Of a DNA stretch of 64,000 bases, positions 52,472 through 62,091 are shown piece by piece. Position 1 is the first letter of the stretch. The number at the start of each line of letters is the position of its first letter. The translations under genes were made by a program, and so were the position numbers. This DNA comes from Sphingomonadales bacterium (lineage in GTDB: Bacteria; Pseudomonadota; Alphaproteobacteria; Sphingomonadales; Sphingomonadaceae): the NCBI GenBank assembly GCA_025352685.1, contig JANXSN010000073.1:1-64000 (forward strand), written 5' to 3'. The notes under the pieces are model-generated. The model was not told where the DNA came from. It did not search any database and saw only the letters and a program-made list of their open reading frames with translations.

Positions 52472-53248
52472 CTACGCGCCAGCATACCATTCGTATCCGG
52501 CGCCATCTTCCCAGAAGCCGCCTTTGCCGCCGTAGATCGTCTTCAGGCTGGCCACGGCTTCGATTCGCTGGACATATTTTGCATGTTTATATCCGAGTTG
52601 TCGCTCGACGCGCAGGCGCAGCGGCGCTCCGTTCGGCACCGGCAACGGCTCGTCGTTTAGGTTCCACGCGAGGATCGTTTGCGGATGATAGGCATCGAGC
52701 AGGTCGAAGCTTTCATAATATGGTGACCCGTCGTTGGCGTCGGCACAATGGAACACGATGTAGCGCGCCTCCGGCTTTAGCCCTGCCCGGTCGAGCAGGA
52801 ACTTGACCGGCACACCGGTCCACTTCGCGATCGCGCTCCAGCCTTCGACACAGTCGTGCCGCGTGATCTGGCTGCGCGCAGGCAGGCTTCGGATCTGGTT
52901 GAGCGGCAGGATTTGCGGGTGGATAACGAGGCCGTCGATGATGAGCGTCCAGTCGCGGAATTCGGAGGCGACGTGGCGAGCATAGGCATCGCCGGCGGGC
53001 ATGTGCACACCGTTCGACCGAAAGATCGGCGACCGCTGATCGGGTCTGAATTCCTTCGCAAGCGCCATGCGATCCTGCAGACTGCGATGAATGGCATAGT
53101 TGGCATCCTCGCCAAATTTCAGAATCTCGCGGAAATGTTCGTTGTTGCCGAGCGCATCGCATCCGGACAGAGCGAGGCTGCCGCCTGCGAGCACGGTGCC
53201 GACGAGCGCACGCCGCGTCAGCGAAATGGACGTAATGATGTTGCTCAT
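52472..53248 (-). CDS. molybdopterin-dependent oxidoreductase, sulfite oxidase/YedY-like fold
   Basis: TRRALVGTVLAGGSLALSGC leader; ITRHDCVEGWSAIAKWTGVP..VFHCADANDGSPYYESFDL..PVPNGAPLRLRVERQLGYKHAKYV. Confidence 0.9.
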   Translation of the reverse strand: MSNIITSISLTRRALVGTVLAGGSLALSGCDALGNNEHFREILKFGEDANYAIHRSLQDRMALAKEFRPDQRSPIFRSNGVHMPAGDAYARHVASEFRDWTLIIDGLVIHPQILPLNQIRSLPARSQITRHDCVEGWSAIAKWTGVPVKFLLDRAGLKPEARYIVFHCADANDGSPYYESFDLLDAYHPQTILAWNLNDEPLPVPNGAPLRLRVERQLGYKHAKYVQRIEAVASLKTIYGGKGGFWEDGAGYEWYAGA

Positions 53249-54033
53249 GCGGGGTCCCCTGCAAGCTCGGAAAGAGGCTTGGGGTCTGTCTTGGGCACCC
53301 GGTCATGCGGTAAACGGAACTTGCCGGTGATCATTGAGCGAACTTCATTGAGAGGTCCCGCCAGCATAACCAGCGCCAGATGGACCACGATGAACAGCGC
53401 CATACCGCTAGCACAGATGAAGTGGATCGAGCGTGCCGTCGATCGCCCGCCGAAGAGATCGATTGCCCAGCCGGTTAACGTCGACAATCCGGGCATCAGG
53501 CACATGCCAGTAAGGATAAGCATGGGCATGAGGCCGAACAGGACGAGGATGTAAGTGATCTTTTGCAGCGTATTGTAGGTGAGTGCCGCCGCGCCGGTCG
53601 GGAATTTCAACTGCGCGTGGTGGACGATTTCCGCGACGAGATGGCGTGGTGACAGCTCGCCGCGCTTGAGCGCCAGATCGCGCTGAATATGGTGATTGAG
53701 TAGGCTGACAATGAGATAGGCGAGGAACCCGAAGGCCAGCACCCACGCAAAAGCTAGATGCCAGTGCCGCGCGAGTGCAAGGTTATAGGTCGAGGGAATC
53801 GTCGCCCAGCCGGGGAAATGGCCGCGCTCCAGATAGTGCGTCAGGTCGAGCCACGGCCTGTCAAAATTGGCGCCATATTGTCCCCAATAGAGCAGGGGAT
53901 GCGCGTTCGAGATCATCAGGCCCGACATCAGCATGATGAAAACCGCGACCGCATTGACCCAGTGCCAAAGGCGGGTGGACAGTCGGTGTCGCTTAACGAG
54001 CGCGCCGCCGTACGTTTCGACCGCTTCGGTCAT
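53245..54033 (-). CDS. cytochrome b561/thiosulfate reductase-type cytochrome b subunit
   Basis: VKRHRLSTRLWHWVNAVAVFIMLMSGLMISNAHPLLYWGQ..RHWHLAFAWVLAFGFLAYL; 4-nt overlap with the molybdoenzyme. Confidence 0.88.
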   Translation of the reverse strand: MTEAVETYGGALVKRHRLSTRLWHWVNAVAVFIMLMSGLMISNAHPLLYWGQYGANFDRPWLDLTHYLERGHFPGWATIPSTYNLALARHWHLAFAWVLAFGFLAYLIVSLLNHHIQRDLALKRGELSPRHLVAEIVHHAQLKFPTGAAALTYNTLQKITYILVLFGLMPMLILTGMCLMPGLSTLTGWAIDLFGGRSTARSIHFICASGMALFIVVHLALVMLAGPLNEVRSMITGKFRLPHDRVPKTDPKPLSELAGDPA

Positions 54034-54097
54034 TACTATTCCTCTCGACGAACGCCAAGCATCGCGCGAGACAGTTACGACTGCAAGCGCGAAAAGG

Positions 54098-54856
54098 TTA
54101 CCCGTACGCGCGGATAAAAAATATGACTGTCGTCGCCGCCGTTACCCCCAGCGTCCACAGTCGGATCATCCGCGGGGGCAGCTTCTTGCCCACCTTGGCG
54201 CCCAGCAAACCGCCGACAATCGCGCCGACCAACATTGGCAGGCAAACCCACCATTGCACCATGCCGAACCCGATGAAGACCACTGCGGCTGCGGTATTTG
54301 CAATCGCCAGCATCAGCGTGCGCGCGGCCATGAGGCGGTGCGGCGCCAGGCCGGCCAGCAGGCCATAGGTTGCGGTCGTCATCATTCCGACGCCACCACC
54401 GAAATAGCCGCCGTAAAGACCGAGCAGGCTCTGCGCGACCACAAGTGCCATTGTTCCGATCATGACCCGCTTGCGTAGTGCTTCTGCGGCTTGTCTACCG
54501 AAAGCAATGGCGAGGAACGCAACGAACAACAGCCACGGGATGATCACATCGAACGTCCGGGTGGGCGTGATGACAAGCAACAAGCTGCCAACGAGTCCGC
54601 CCGCAAAGGTCAGTGCCGACAGTGTACGAATTGACACGCCGCCAAGTGGCTCCAGTCCGCTACGAAACTCCCACGCGGCGGTCATCGCGCCTGGCTGCAG
54701 TGCAACGTTGCTCGTCGCGTTGGCTTGGGGGCTGGGCAGGCCGAGCGCGATCAGCGCGGGCATCGTCGCAAACGTTCCGCCCCCTGCAAGCGCGTTCATC
54801 GCGCCGCCGATGAGGCCGGCGACGGTCGCGAGGGCGAGTGAGTAGGTATCGATCAT
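54098..54856 (-). CDS. TSUP family (TauE/SafE) membrane transporter
   Basis: LIGGAMNALAGGGTFATMPALIALGLPSPQANATSNVALQPG..YGGYFGGGVGMM. Confidence 0.92.
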   Translation of the reverse strand: MIDTYSLALATVAGLIGGAMNALAGGGTFATMPALIALGLPSPQANATSNVALQPGAMTAAWEFRSGLEPLGGVSIRTLSALTFAGGLVGSLLLVITPTRTFDVIIPWLLFVAFLAIAFGRQAAEALRKRVMIGTMALVVAQSLLGLYGGYFGGGVGMMTTATYGLLAGLAPHRLMAARTLMLAIANTAAAVVFIGFGMVQWWVCLPMLVGAIVGGLLGAKVGKKLPPRMIRLWTLGVTAATTVIFFIRAYG

Positions 54857-54966
54857 GCGGCGCTCTTCGAGGATTGCTGGCCGCGTGTCGATGGCGCGGA
54901 AGACGAGCGCGTGCAAAGCAGTCTTTCCCTTCAACCGGGATCGAATTGAAATCCCAGACGCAAACG

Positions 54967-56166
54967 CTAACCCAGTGCCACCTGTTTTTCCTCTGCCAGC
55001 CGATCCAGCTCGGCGCGCGTTTTCCTGTCGCTCGCAGTTTTCAGCTGGCCGCACGCCGCATCGATATCGCGACCACGTGGCGTCCGGACCGGCGCTGAAA
55101 TGCCCGCTTCGAACACGATGTTGCTGAAGGACTTGATCCGATCTGGCGGCGAGGTGTCGTATGCCGCGCCAGGCCAGGGATTGAACGGGATCAGATTGAC
55201 CTTGGCGGGTAGCTTGTACTTGCGCAGCAGGCGGACGAGCTCGTGCGCGTCGGCGTCGCTGTCGTTCTTGTCGCGCAGCATGACGTACTCAAATGTAATC
55301 CGCCGCGCGTTGTTTGCGCCGGGATAGTCTGCACATGCCTGCAACAATTCCTCGATGCCATATTTTCTGTTGAGCGGAACGATTTCATCGCGCACTTCCT
55401 TGGTCACCGCATGAAGCGAGACTGCTAGGTTCACGCCGATCTCCTCGCCCGCGCGCGCCATCATCGGCACGACACCCGAGGTCGACAGCGTAATGCGGCG
55501 CTTGCCGAGCGCCAGCCCGTCCCCATCCATCACGATCTTTAACGCGTCCCGCACCGCCTCAAAATTATACAGGGGCTCACCCATGCCCATCATTACGATG
55601 TTTGTCAGCAGCCGCCCGTCCTGCGTCGATGGCCACTCGCCCAACGCATCGCGGGCCAACATGACCTGGCCGACGATTTCGCCGGCGGTCAGGTTGCGGA
55701 CAAGACGCATCGTTCCCGTGTGGCAAAAGCGGCAGTTGAGTGTACAGCCAATCTGGCTCGAAACGCATAACGTCCCTCGATCCGCGTCGGGGATGAACAC
55801 CATCTCGAAATCCTGTGCGTCAGGCGTGCGGAGCAGCCATTTGCGCGTGCCGTCGGTAGACACTTGCGCCTCGACAATTTCCGGCCGCCCTATGACAAAC
55901 CGATTGCTCAGCCATGGCTGCTGCGCGCGGGCAATATCGGTCATAAGCGAAAAATCGGTAGCCCCGCGATTATAGATCCAATGCCAGATCTGCTTGGCGC
56001 GCAGCTTCGCACCCTTTGCATCGAGGCCCCCAGTAGTGAGCGCTTCCCGCATCTCGGCTTTGCTGAGGCCTACGAGGTCAATCTTGCCGTCGGGACGCGG
56101 TGCTGTGGGGCGTGCCACGGGGACCGGGTCGATGTTTCCGGGGCTGGACATGAGGGGTGTCATCAC
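54967..56166 (-). CDS. rlmN: dual-specificity 23S rRNA/tRNA methyltransferase RlmN
   Basis: [44 protein letters not shown]. Confidence 0.97.
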   Translation of the reverse strand: MMTPLMSSPGNIDPVPVARPTAPRPDGKIDLVGLSKAEMREALTTGGLDAKGAKLRAKQIWHWIYNRGATDFSLMTDIARAQQPWLSNRFVIGRPEIVEAQVSTDGTRKWLLRTPDAQDFEMVFIPDADRGTLCVSSQIGCTLNCRFCHTGTMRLVRNLTAGEIVGQVMLARDALGEWPSTQDGRLLTNIVMMGMGEPLYNFEAVRDALKIVMDGDGLALGKRRITLSTSGVVPMMARAGEEIGVNLAVSLHAVTKEVRDEIVPLNRKYGIEELLQACADYPGANNARRITFEYVMLRDKNDSDADAHELVRLLRKYKLPAKVNLIPFNPWPGAAYDTSPPDRIKSFSNIVFEAGISAPVRTPRGRDIDAACGQLKTASDRKTRAELDRLAEEKQVALG

Positions 56167-56178
56167 AGCGTCCTAGTC

Positions 56179-56667
56179 TCAGCGGCGCCCACAGCCAAGC
56201 GCAGCAGCGTCGATCGCGGTTGCCGCGCCCTTAAGTAGGTAGGTTTCGGCAAAGCCGCCGCCTGTCGCCGCAACGCCGGTGACGCTCATCGCGCGCGCGC
56301 TGCGCATGGCTGCAACGATTGCCGCGTCGGCGCGGGGATCAGCCGCCCAGGCATCTGCGCCGCCCGCGACCAGGCTAAAGCGGCGTCCATCGATACTTAA
56401 CGTGACCGCCGCGCCCGCACGTGATGCGCGACTCAGCCGGAGGTAGAATTGTCCGCGCACTCTCGCCTGCGGCCAAGTCGACACAGTCGCAAACGGCCGC
56501 CACTTACGGCCGCCGCCGCCGCCGCCGCGCACCGGCTCGGCAATCGCGAAGCAGCGGACCGGTTTTTCGTCGCGGAACGCGGACCAGTTGTCGAAGCTCC
56601 CCAGCACGGTTCGCGCGCTCGCCGGCGCCGCGCAGAGCAGCAGGGTCAGCAGGACCACGCCCTTCAT
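56179..56667 (-). CDS. invasion-associated locus B (IalB)-like exported protein
   Basis: Signal peptide; FDNWSAFRDEKPVRCFAIAEP..LSRASRAGAAVTLSIDGRRFSLVAGGADAWAADPRADAAIVAAMRSARAM. Confidence 0.7.
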   Translation of the reverse strand: MKGVVLLTLLLCAAPASARTVLGSFDNWSAFRDEKPVRCFAIAEPVRGGGGGGRKWRPFATVSTWPQARVRGQFYLRLSRASRAGAAVTLSIDGRRFSLVAGGADAWAADPRADAAIVAAMRSARAMSVTGVAATGGGFAETYLLKGAATAIDAAALGCGRR

Positions 56668-57302
56668 GCGGGCGCCGCGCCGTCGCCATGGACGACTACC
56701 GTCTCGCGCCCGTTCTCGATCATCACCATCGACCCCTGCGACAGGTTGGCGGCAACGCCGCATCCCCAACGCCGATCAGGGACGACTGACGTCAGCAGGC
56801 CGCGCAGCACCCGCGACGAAATGCCGTGCATAAGGACGAGGCGGTCGCCGCTATCATGGCGCGCCGTATCGACCCAGGCTGATAGTCGTGTGGCAATGCC
56901 GTCATACCATTCACCTCCAGGAGGGCGGGTCGAAAACAGATGATGTTCAGCGTCTACAATCGGCCCCTGTTCGGCGCTGATCTCGGCATAGGTGCGCCCC
57001 CCCCATTTGCCTACATCGATCTCGCAGAGCCGGGCATCGTGAAGGGCTGTGTGCCAGTCGGCCCCGATATGTTCGCATACAACGGCCAGCGTCTGCAGCG
57101 CGCGACCCGACGTGGAGGCCCACAGCGCAAGCGGTGGGACATCGGTGCCTAAATAGCTGGCCAACGCTGCGCCCATCGCGTCTGCCTGGGCAAACCCGGC
57201 GCGGGTCAGCGGCGTGTCTATCGCTACGCCCTGCATTCGGCGGGCGGCGTTGAAGACGGTTTCGCCGTGGCGGGCGATGAACGTGCGACCTGGCATTTCC
57301 AT
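56664..57302 (-). CDS. histidine phosphatase family protein
   Basis: TFIARHGETVFNAARRMQG..LTRAGFAQADAMG..LVLMHGISSRVLRGLL. Confidence 0.9.
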   Translation of the reverse strand: MEMPGRTFIARHGETVFNAARRMQGVAIDTPLTRAGFAQADAMGAALASYLGTDVPPLALWASTSGRALQTLAVVCEHIGADWHTALHDARLCEIDVGKWGGRTYAEISAEQGPIVDAEHHLFSTRPPGGEWYDGIATRLSAWVDTARHDSGDRLVLMHGISSRVLRGLLTSVVPDRRWGCGVAANLSQGSMVMIENGRETVVVHGDGAAPA

Positions 57303-57641
57303 AGCGTCGCCATCGGTCAGGCTCGCTCCTTGCGCAACGGTGAATTTTGGCCGCGGCGGAACCACCCGGCGAGACCGGCGTTTTTGCTCCTGTCCACCCC
57401 CCCCCGGACGAGTAGTTGCTTTGCGTACCCTTCCCGATGGCGCCCCCGCCGTCGGGAAGCAGTCTTATCGATTATCACGGGTGTCAGCGCGTAGTGTCGA
57501 TCGTCGTTGCGCTGCAGAGCACTTCTTGGAACCACGCGCTCGTTGGCACAGCCAACGCCATAAGGGGGAGCAAGAGCAGAAAAAATCAAGAAATACCCCC
57601 CCGTCACGTCACCGCGCGACCGGCGACCCTAGGCGTCCAGC

Positions 57642-58460
57642 CTAGAAAGTATCGTACACCAACCGAGAGCCGAACGGCACGACTGCATTTTCGATGTCGT
57701 GCCCGATATTCGCACGGCCCATCCAGCGTATGCCCGACACGGTGCACCAATGCCGGGCTACGGCTTCCTCATCCATCCCAAAGTCGGGCGTGTTCGACGG
57801 GATCGGTGCACAGCGACCCAGCATGACCCCGGCGCAGCGCCGCACATTTGCGCTGGACGTGACGTGAAAGAGCGTACGGTCGATGCAATACATCGCCTCA
57901 TCGACCTCTTCGAGCATCAACACGCGTCCAGCCAGATCGGGTTCGAGCGGCGTGCCGAGCAGGTTCGACAGGACGGTCAGGTTGATTGCCACTTGATCCT
58001 GCGCTGCCGGTTTGGGGCACATGAGCCAATCGAGGGACCGCGCGACAGCTGCCTCGCCTCCGTCGCGCATGACGTCGCTGGGCATAGGCCCGTGGACGGG
58101 GTGTCCCACCCCCTTGGCCAGCAAGCCTGCCAACACGAACCCCCCATCGCTATAGCCGAGGAATGTCTTTGATCGCGCCGCATCGTCCATCCGTGCAATC
58201 GCGCGCTCGGCGATCCGGTTCGCGCCGTATCCACCCCGTCCGAACCATACCGCGTCGAAACGCGGGTCGTTGCTGACCTCGACCAGCGCCTCCTCGCGCG
58301 CGGCGTCAGGCCCGGCGAAATGTCCCTCCGACAAGAAGCACTGCGGATGAAAGACGATGTCTGGTGCGAAATCGCCGTATCGTTCACGCGCAAGCGCCGC
58401 GATCCGCGCTGGTATTTGCGGTGAAACGGCGTTCGACGGTGCGACAACGGCGATGCGCAT
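57642..58460 (-). CDS. LD-carboxypeptidase (S66 family)
   Basis: IAVVAPSNAVSPQ..DAVWFGRGGYGANRIAERA..FLGYSDGGFVLAGLLAKG..HGPMPSD. Confidence 0.88.
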   Translation of the reverse strand: MRIAVVAPSNAVSPQIPARIAALARERYGDFAPDIVFHPQCFLSEGHFAGPDAAREEALVEVSNDPRFDAVWFGRGGYGANRIAERAIARMDDAARSKTFLGYSDGGFVLAGLLAKGVGHPVHGPMPSDVMRDGGEAAVARSLDWLMCPKPAAQDQVAINLTVLSNLLGTPLEPDLAGRVLMLEEVDEAMYCIDRTLFHVTSSANVRRCAGVMLGRCAPIPSNTPDFGMDEEAVARHWCTVSGIRWMGRANIGHDIENAVVPFGSRLVYDTF

Positions 58461-58496
58461 CTTGCTCCCCTGAGATTTAGTCACGATAGCGCGGGC

Positions 58497-59834
58497 GTGG
58501 GCAAATCCTATTTCTTTGTTGGAATCGGCGGATCGGGCATGATGTCGCTCGCGCAAATCGTGGCTGCGCAGGGGTCAATAGTCGCGGGATCTGACCGCTC
58601 GCTGGATCAGGGGCGGTCAGGCGCCAAGTTCGAGCGGATCGCCGCGCAGGGCATCGGCCTGTTCGCACAGGATGGCAGCGGCATTGTGTCGGCGGACCAG
58701 ATTGTCGTGGCATCGGCTGCAATCGAGGCCACCGTACCCGATATCGTCCGCGCGACCGAGCTCGGCTGTGCGCGCATGACGCGGGCCGAACTGCTTGCCG
58801 AACTGTTCAATGCAGCCCCGATCGGCATTGCGGTCGGCGGTACGAGTGGCAAATCGACTGTGACGGGCATGATCGGCTGGATACTGGACCAGGTCGGCCG
58901 CGATCCGACGATCATGAACGGCGCGATCATGAAAAACTATGGCACCGGGGCCCGGGTAGGCCGTGGCGACGTTTTCGTGAGCGAAGTGGACGAGAGCGAC
59001 GGCTCGATCGCGCTCTACCGGCCGACGGTTGCCGTGCTCAACAATGTCGCGGTCGATCACAAATCGTTGGAGGACTTGCGGGCGCTATTCAGCGGATTTC
59101 TGGCCCGCGCCGACAAATCGGTCGTAAATGCCGATAATGCCGAAGCCGCTTCGCTCGCGACTCCGACGTTGACGTTTGGCCTCGCTTCCCTTTCCGATTT
59201 GCGCGCAATCGACCTCGTGGAGCGCCCCGACGGCGTGGAATTCAGGGTGGGCGACACTCACGTCGCCCTCGCCTTGCCCGGCCGGCACAATGCCTCGAAT
59301 GCTCTTGCCGCGCTCGGCGCCGCTGCCATGGTCGGGGTCCCGGTGAGCGCTGCCGCTGCGGCGCTTTCAACATTCAGCGGTCTTAACCGCCGCATGGAGG
59401 TGGTTGGTACCGCAAACACCATCACGGTGATCGACGATTTTGGTCACAACCCGGACAAGATCGCCGCCACGCTGTCGGCGCTGCATGTTTTTCCGGGGCG
59501 GTTGCTCGTTTTCTTTCAGCCGCACGGCTATGGCCCGCTCAAGCAAATGGGCCGCGAGCTGGCCTATGCATTCCGCGCGAATCTAGACGAAGGCGACCGG
59601 CTTATCGTCAATGACCCGGCCTATTTCGGCGGCACGGTCGACCGCAGCATCGGTAGTGAAGCCTTAGTCGAGGCCATCGGCGATCAGGCCGAACACATCG
59701 CCAGCCGGGAGGCATGCGGTGAACGGCTGCTCTCGCTGGCGCGACCCCATGACAGGATTGTTGTGATGGGCGCGCGCGACGATACGCTGTCGGACTTCGC
59801 AGCCGGGTTGCTCGCGGCGCTTCCTTCCGCTTAA
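58497..59834 (+). CDS. Mur ligase family protein (Mpl/MurC-like)
   Basis: YFFVGIGGSGMMSLAQIVAAQGSIVAGSDRS..GGTSGKSTVTGMIGWIL..SEVDESDGSI..DDFGHNPDKIAATL. Confidence 0.88.
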   Translation: MGKSYFFVGIGGSGMMSLAQIVAAQGSIVAGSDRSLDQGRSGAKFERIAAQGIGLFAQDGSGIVSADQIVVASAAIEATVPDIVRATELGCARMTRAELLAELFNAAPIGIAVGGTSGKSTVTGMIGWILDQVGRDPTIMNGAIMKNYGTGARVGRGDVFVSEVDESDGSIALYRPTVAVLNNVAVDHKSLEDLRALFSGFLARADKSVVNADNAEAASLATPTLTFGLASLSDLRAIDLVERPDGVEFRVGDTHVALALPGRHNASNALAALGAAAMVGVPVSAAAAALSTFSGLNRRMEVVGTANTITVIDDFGHNPDKIAATLSALHVFPGRLLVFFQPHGYGPLKQMGRELAYAFRANLDEGDRLIVNDPAYFGGTVDRSIGSEALVEAIGDQAEHIASREACGERLLSLARPHDRIVVMGARDDTLSDFAAGLLAALPSA

Positions 59835-59867
59835 GGTTATGCTAAAGTTGGCATTGCAGGAAATTTG

Positions 59868-61148
59868 ATGGCGAAGCGCCTGACACTGTTCATCATGATC
59901 GGGCTTGTGCTCGGCATTTTCGTCGGTGCGATCATGCATGCGGCGATGGATCAGGTGGCTGTTGCGAGTGCGGGCAAGTGGCTCGGACTGGTTACCGACA
60001 TCTTTCTGCGTCTCATCAAGATGATCATCGCGCCGCTGGTATTTGCGACGCTGGTTTCGGGCATTGTCCATATGGGCGATACGGCGGCGCTCGGCAGGGT
60101 CGGGCTGAAGACGATGTTCTGGTTTATTTCGGCGACACTCGTCTCGCTGTCACTTGGCATGGTGCTCGTGAACCTTTTGCACCCCGGCGTCGGCGCAGGG
60201 CTCACGCTGCCGCCCGCGACTGCGCACGTCGATATTGCCAAGCCGACGAGCGATATCTTCCACATCATCGCCGAAATGTTCCCGAAATCGATTTTCGAAG
60301 GCATGGCGAACAACACGCTGCTGCAGATCGTCATCTTCTCGTTGTTTTTCGGGGTTGCCATGACTGCAGTGGGGGCCAAGGCCGCGCCGCTAGTTGCGGG
60401 GATCGACGCCCTTGTCGAGGTCATGCTTCAAGTTACGAACTACGTGATGCGCGTCTCCCCGTTCGCGGTGTTCGCGGCGATGACGAAGGTGATTGCCGTC
60501 AACGGTCTCGTCGTGATCGGGACATTCATATGGTTTATCGGCACCTTTTATTTCGGTCTCTTCGTGCTCTGGTGCGCTCTTGCATTCGCCGCCTTCCTGT
60601 TCGTGGGAACGCGCGCGGGGACCTTGATCCGCTATATTCGGGAGCCTGTCCTGCTCGCGTTCTCAACTGCTTCGTCTGAGGCAGCCTATCCGCGGACGCT
60701 GGAGGCGCTCGACCGTTTCGGCGTACCGCCCAAAATTGCCAGCTTCGTTCTGCCACTCGGCTATTCGTTTAACCTCGATGGCTCGATGATGTACATGACG
60801 TTCGCGACGCTGTTCATTGCGCAACTGTACGGGATCAACTTGAGCTTCGGACAGCAAATCGCAATGCTGCTGACGCTCATGCTGACGTCCAAGGGTATGG
60901 CGGCCGTTCCGCGTGCCAGCCTGGTTGTCATTTCGGGCACGATGGCACAGTTCGGTATTCCGGAGGCTGGACTTGTCCTCATCCTCGCCATCGATCAGTT
61001 CCTCGACATGGGCCGCTCGGGCACCAACGTCGTCGGCAATGCGGTGGCCGCCGTCGTTGTTGCCAAATGGGAGGGCGAACTCGACAAGCCGCTGCCCCCT
61101 GAAATAGAGCCGCCCCATGCCCCTTCTCGTCTCCACGGAGTCCTCTGA
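59868..61148 (+). CDS. dicarboxylate/amino acid:cation symporter (DAACS family)
   Basis: DIFLRLIKMIIAPLVFATLVSGIVHMGD..AFSTASSEAAYPRTLEAL..GYSFNLDGSMMYMTFATLFIAQ. Confidence 0.95.
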   Translation: MAKRLTLFIMIGLVLGIFVGAIMHAAMDQVAVASAGKWLGLVTDIFLRLIKMIIAPLVFATLVSGIVHMGDTAALGRVGLKTMFWFISATLVSLSLGMVLVNLLHPGVGAGLTLPPATAHVDIAKPTSDIFHIIAEMFPKSIFEGMANNTLLQIVIFSLFFGVAMTAVGAKAAPLVAGIDALVEVMLQVTNYVMRVSPFAVFAAMTKVIAVNGLVVIGTFIWFIGTFYFGLFVLWCALAFAAFLFVGTRAGTLIRYIREPVLLAFSTASSEAAYPRTLEALDRFGVPPKIASFVLPLGYSFNLDGSMMYMTFATLFIAQLYGINLSFGQQIAMLLTLMLTSKGMAAVPRASLVVISGTMAQFGIPEAGLVLILAIDQFLDMGRSGTNVVGNAVAAVVVAKWEGELDKPLPPEIEPPHAPSRLHGVL

Positions 61149-61402
61149 TGATCGATCGTATTTTCCTGTCGCACCCGCGCACCGTGGGGGAGGGCTATTG
61201 GGAGCACTTCCGCGTCGCCGGCAGCTTCGGCACGGCCATGGTTGGGGGCGGTCTAAAGGCGATGGTCCACGCCGTTTTTCCCAATGCCTATGAGACCGCT
61301 GGCAGCGATACGATCCGCCTGCTTCATACGATCATGGTCGAAAAACGCGGCGCAAAGCGCGACGCAACGATGGAAATGCTTTCGGTCGAATGGGTGATCT
61401 GA
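61148..61402 (+). CDS. DUF6356-like conserved hypothetical protein
   Basis: MIDRIFLSHPRTVGEGYWEHFRVAGSFGTAMVGGGLKAMVHAVFPNAYETAGSDTI. Confidence 0.75.
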   Translation: MIDRIFLSHPRTVGEGYWEHFRVAGSFGTAMVGGGLKAMVHAVFPNAYETAGSDTIRLLHTIMVEKRGAKRDATMEMLSVEWVI

Positions 61403-62091
61403 GCGAAATCGCTGTCTGCCGGCGCGACGGCGCCGGACCCACAATTATTTTTCTTCCCGGCTACGCCTCCGACATGGCGGGGTCGAAAGCGATGGCGCTG
61501 GATGCCTGGTCGGTGCGGACGGATCGTGCGTTTGTGCGATTCGACTATCGCGGGTGCGGTGAAAATGCGGGGGCCTTCGAGGACTTCACCCTTGAAGACT
61601 GGTGCGACGATGCTTTGTCGGTGATCGATAGGACGCCGGGACCCGTCGTGCTTGTCGGGTCTTCAATGGGGGGATGGTTGATGGTGCTCGCGGCGCTTGC
61701 GCGGCCTCATCGCGTGGCGGCGTTAGTTGGCATCGCGGCGGCACCCGATTTTACCGAATGGGGCTTTGACGAAGGCCAAAAGCTGGCGCTGGCGCGCGAC
61801 GAACGGATTGCGGAGCCATCGATTTATGGCCCACCGCTCGTGACGACGCGGGACTTTTGGGAATCAGGTCAGCGCAATCTGGTGCTCGGCAGCACGATCG
61901 GGCTCGATATACCCATACGCTTGCTTCAGGGACAGGAAGACCAAGCTGTGCCGTGGCGACAGTCCCTCATGCTCGCCGAGCGTTTGCGTTCAGCCGACGT
62001 CCAGATCGTCCTCGTCAAGGACGGCGATCACCGTCTGTCGCGCCCCAACGACATCCAGCTGCTGATTAAGACCATAGAAAGCTTGCTATGA
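61390..62091 (+). CDS. alpha/beta hydrolase
   Basis: IIFLPGYASDMAGSKA..VLVGSSMGGWLMVLAAL..LVKDGDHRLSRP. Confidence 0.9.
   Translation: MGDLSEIAVCRRDGAGPTIIFLPGYASDMAGSKAMALDAWSVRTDRAFVRFDYRGCGENAGAFEDFTLEDWCDDALSVIDRTPGPVVLVGSSMGGWLMVLAALARPHRVAALVGIAAAPDFTEWGFDEGQKLALARDERIAEPSIYGPPLVTTRDFWESGQRNLVLGSTIGLDIPIRLLQGQEDQAVPWRQSLMLAERLRSADVQIVLVKDGDHRLSRPNDIQLLIKTIESLL

Noticed and set aside
57317-57607. 96-aa minus-strand ORF around the C9 tract
   Set aside because: Looks like non-coding intergenic sequence; no recognisable motifs.
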